Positions 4,760 to 5,810 of a stretch of DNA of 5,810 nt are shown piece after piece (the first letter of the stretch is position 1; the number at the start of each line of letters is the position of its first letter). Location of the stretch: the NCBI GenBank assembly GCA_022728415.1, contig JAIJJM010000152.1:1-5810 (forward strand), written 5' to 3'. The notes under the pieces were generated by a model. It had not been told where the DNA came from, made no database searches, and worked only from the letters and a program-made list of their open reading frames with translations. The translations under genes and the position numbers were made by a program. The stretch comes from Collinsella sp. Lineage in GTDB: Bacteria; Actinomycetota; Coriobacteriia; Coriobacteriales; Coriobacteriaceae.

Positions 4760-5705
4760 AGCCGTCTGCCGTCTTGTTTGCCATTGAGTCCAACAGTCGC
4801 ACGACCTTGAAATGCTCGAACACCACAAGAGAGTCATCGTTCAGCGGAAAATCCGGGTCAGTGAACTCGTTGCGGTATTCCGCCGCGTTCCAGAAGGACT
4901 CGTGGGTATGCCTCCACGCGGCAGCCGTGGTGTCGCCCTCGCCTTCATCGATGGCGTGCCGGTCGGTGATCTTCCCAAGCGGAATAACATCAACCGCGGT
5001 GGTGACGAGTATGGCCACCGGCCGTTCACTGGAATCCACCAGTGCCGAGCGTGCGCCGACCTGCGGCAGCGGTTCGTCATCCTCTTCGTATTCAATCATC
5101 AATGCGGCGGTCGCGGTCTTCGTTCCGGCAAGAATGAGCCCTACCAGACGGTCACGTTCAGGTCCGGGGAACATGAATTCCGCCTTGGGCAGGTTCCCTG
5201 GTTCGGGTGCCGTGCTGATGCGCGTATAGTATTCCAGCCCATCCTCGTGATCGATGCGAGCCCCGCAATGCTGCTGCACCGCAAGACTCGCCCGGTTGTC
5301 CTTATGAACGCTCAGGTACGCCTCGTCAATGCCGAGCTCACGCGCCTTGTCAAGCGTGAGCCGCAAGCCGACTGTGGCATATCCACGGCCGCGATATTGA
5401 GGGGCGATGCCATAGCCTATATGCCCGGCTCCGACACGCAGATTGTCGTTCAGGCGATGCCGCAAATTGAAGATTCCCACATACGCATCCTCATCATTGA
5501 TGAGAACGTACTTGCTGCTCGGCACCCAGCCAGGCTGCAGACCGATGCCACGCGATTGTTCTTCAAGCTCATGCACATACACGGCGAACCGCTCGCGGTC
5601 CATGCCGGCCGCATGGTTCTCGAACCCGTTTTCGTCCGCCGGAAACTCAGAGAACAGCTCAAACGTCCGCTCCGGATCCGCCCGCCACACTTCCGTCAAC
5701 CGCAT
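4743..5705 (-). CDS. GNAT acetyltransferase-ASCH domain fusion protein
   Basis: A 320-residue cytoplasmic protein with two domains. Residues 1 to about 165 are a GNAT acetyltransferase: GHIGYGIAPQYRGRGYATVG (94-113) holds the acetyl-CoA binding loop, and LSVHKDNRASLAVQQHCGAR (131-150) the C-terminal motif. Residues about 175-305 form an ASCH domain of the YhfF-like type: FMFPGPERDRLVGLILAGTK (177-196), TATAALMIEYEEDDEPLPQV (197-216), EGEGDTTAAAWRHTHESFW (254-272) and DDSLVVFEHFKVV (290-302). ASCH proteins have a PUA-like fold and bind RNA or nucleoside-like ligands. E. coli YqfB, an ASCH protein, hydrolyses N4-acetylcytidine using a Lys and a Thr three residues later; K196 and T199 have that spacing here. 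ATG at 5705 has an AAGGG ribosome binding site just upstream and a likely promoter near 5730. The 63-residue gene overlaps its 3' end. The function of the combination is inferred, not known. Confidence 0.88.
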   Translation of the reverse strand: MRLTEVWRADPERTFELFSEFPADENGFENHAAGMDRERFAVYVHELEEQSRGIGLQPGWVPSSKYVLINDEDAYVGIFNLRHRLNDNLRVGAGHIGYGIAPQYRGRGYATVGLRLTLDKARELGIDEAYLSVHKDNRASLAVQQHCGARIDHEDGLEYYTRISTAPEPGNLPKAEFMFPGPERDRLVGLILAGTKTATAALMIEYEEDDEPLPQVGARSALVDSSERPVAILVTTAVDVIPLGKITDRHAIDEGEGDTTAAAWRHTHESFWNAAEYRNEFTDPDFPLNDDSLVVFEHFKVVRLLDSMANKTADGYERQV

Positions 5706-5726
5706 TCTCGCCCTTTCGTTTCCGCC

Positions 5727-5735
5727 ATACTAGCA
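5727..5735 (-). promoter_or_regulatory. Candidate extended -10 promoter for the GNAT-ASCH gene
   Basis: On the minus strand TGCTAGTAT (5735-5727) forms an extended -10 element, 21 bases before the ATG at 5705. Transcription would start near 5720, giving a leader of about 15 bases that contains the AAGGG ribosome binding site. No clear -35 hexamer is seen 17 bases upstream; extended -10 promoters can do without one. Confidence 0.45.
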
Positions 5736-5775
5736 CCCTACACGAACGGGCGCGGGCTCTTATCCGCCACGAAAC

Positions 5776-5810
5776 CTATTGCCGGTTTTTGAAGAAGGCG
5801 AAGAGCTGGC
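5776..5810 (-). CDS. Possible C-terminal end of an upstream gene (runs off the right edge)
   Basis: The minus strand reads QLFAFFKNRQ followed by TAG at 5778-5776. The run of aromatic and basic residues looks like the end of a real protein, and its stop lies 70 bases before the next gene on the same strand, leaving room for that gene's promoter. Only ten residues are visible, so neither family nor coding status can be established. Confidence 0.3.
   Translation of the reverse strand, partial: QLFAFFKNRQ

Noticed and set aside
4812..5792. 326-residue open frame on the plus strand
   Set aside because: It is antisense to the GNAT-ASCH gene, whose domains are clear. The plus-strand translation shows no family features; long antisense frames are common in GC-rich DNA.

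Overview
The window is GC-rich and gene-dense. Its short leaders, one promoter that abuts a start codon (leaderless layout), and the look of its NUDIX, nitrilase-type and MFS proteins suggest an actinobacterium, most probably Bifidobacterium. That assignment rests on protein and codon character, not on a marker gene. No rRNA, tRNA, CRISPR array, transposase or phage gene was seen.

Layout. The left edge holds the 5' end of a DUF488 gene on the minus strand. A long hairpin-forming inverted repeat (189-255) separates it from two plus-strand GNAT acetyltransferases, a RimJ/RimL type (328-966) and a shorter RimI-like one (1011-1499). The second has a perfect TATAAT seven bases before its ATG. From 1489 to about 1965 the minus strand carries a decayed coding region whose sensible reading passes through three frames. 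From 2094 to 2307 lies the most unusual DNA here: three units of the form CCACAC-N28-GTGTGG with identical spacing. Two of them form a 97-bp nested palindrome with conserved arms and unrelated 18-bp cores.

From 2361 to 3489 there is an intact NUDIX hydrolase with a Nudix_N region (minus strand). Upstream of it is the C-terminal third of a nitrilase-family amidohydrolase (minus strand). Directly abutting that is the C-terminal end of an MFS transporter (plus strand). Both fragments lack their N-terminal parts and meet at about 3301, as one deletion across a divergent promoter region would produce. The next 540 bases (3490-4028) hold no intact gene, only broken coding-like traces.

The right part reads leftward. 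A likely promoter near 5730 drives a two-domain GNAT-ASCH fusion (4743-5705). A 63-residue protein overlaps its end by 17 bases (4568-4759), followed by an unrecognised 142-residue protein (4029-4457). The last bases may be the C-terminus of another minus-strand gene.

The intact genes are mostly small-molecule modification or house-cleaning enzymes: three acetyltransferase domains, a NUDIX hydrolase and an ASCH domain. They sit among gene relics and non-coding repeats, which suggests an accessory region undergoing loss. A shared pathway is not demonstrated.
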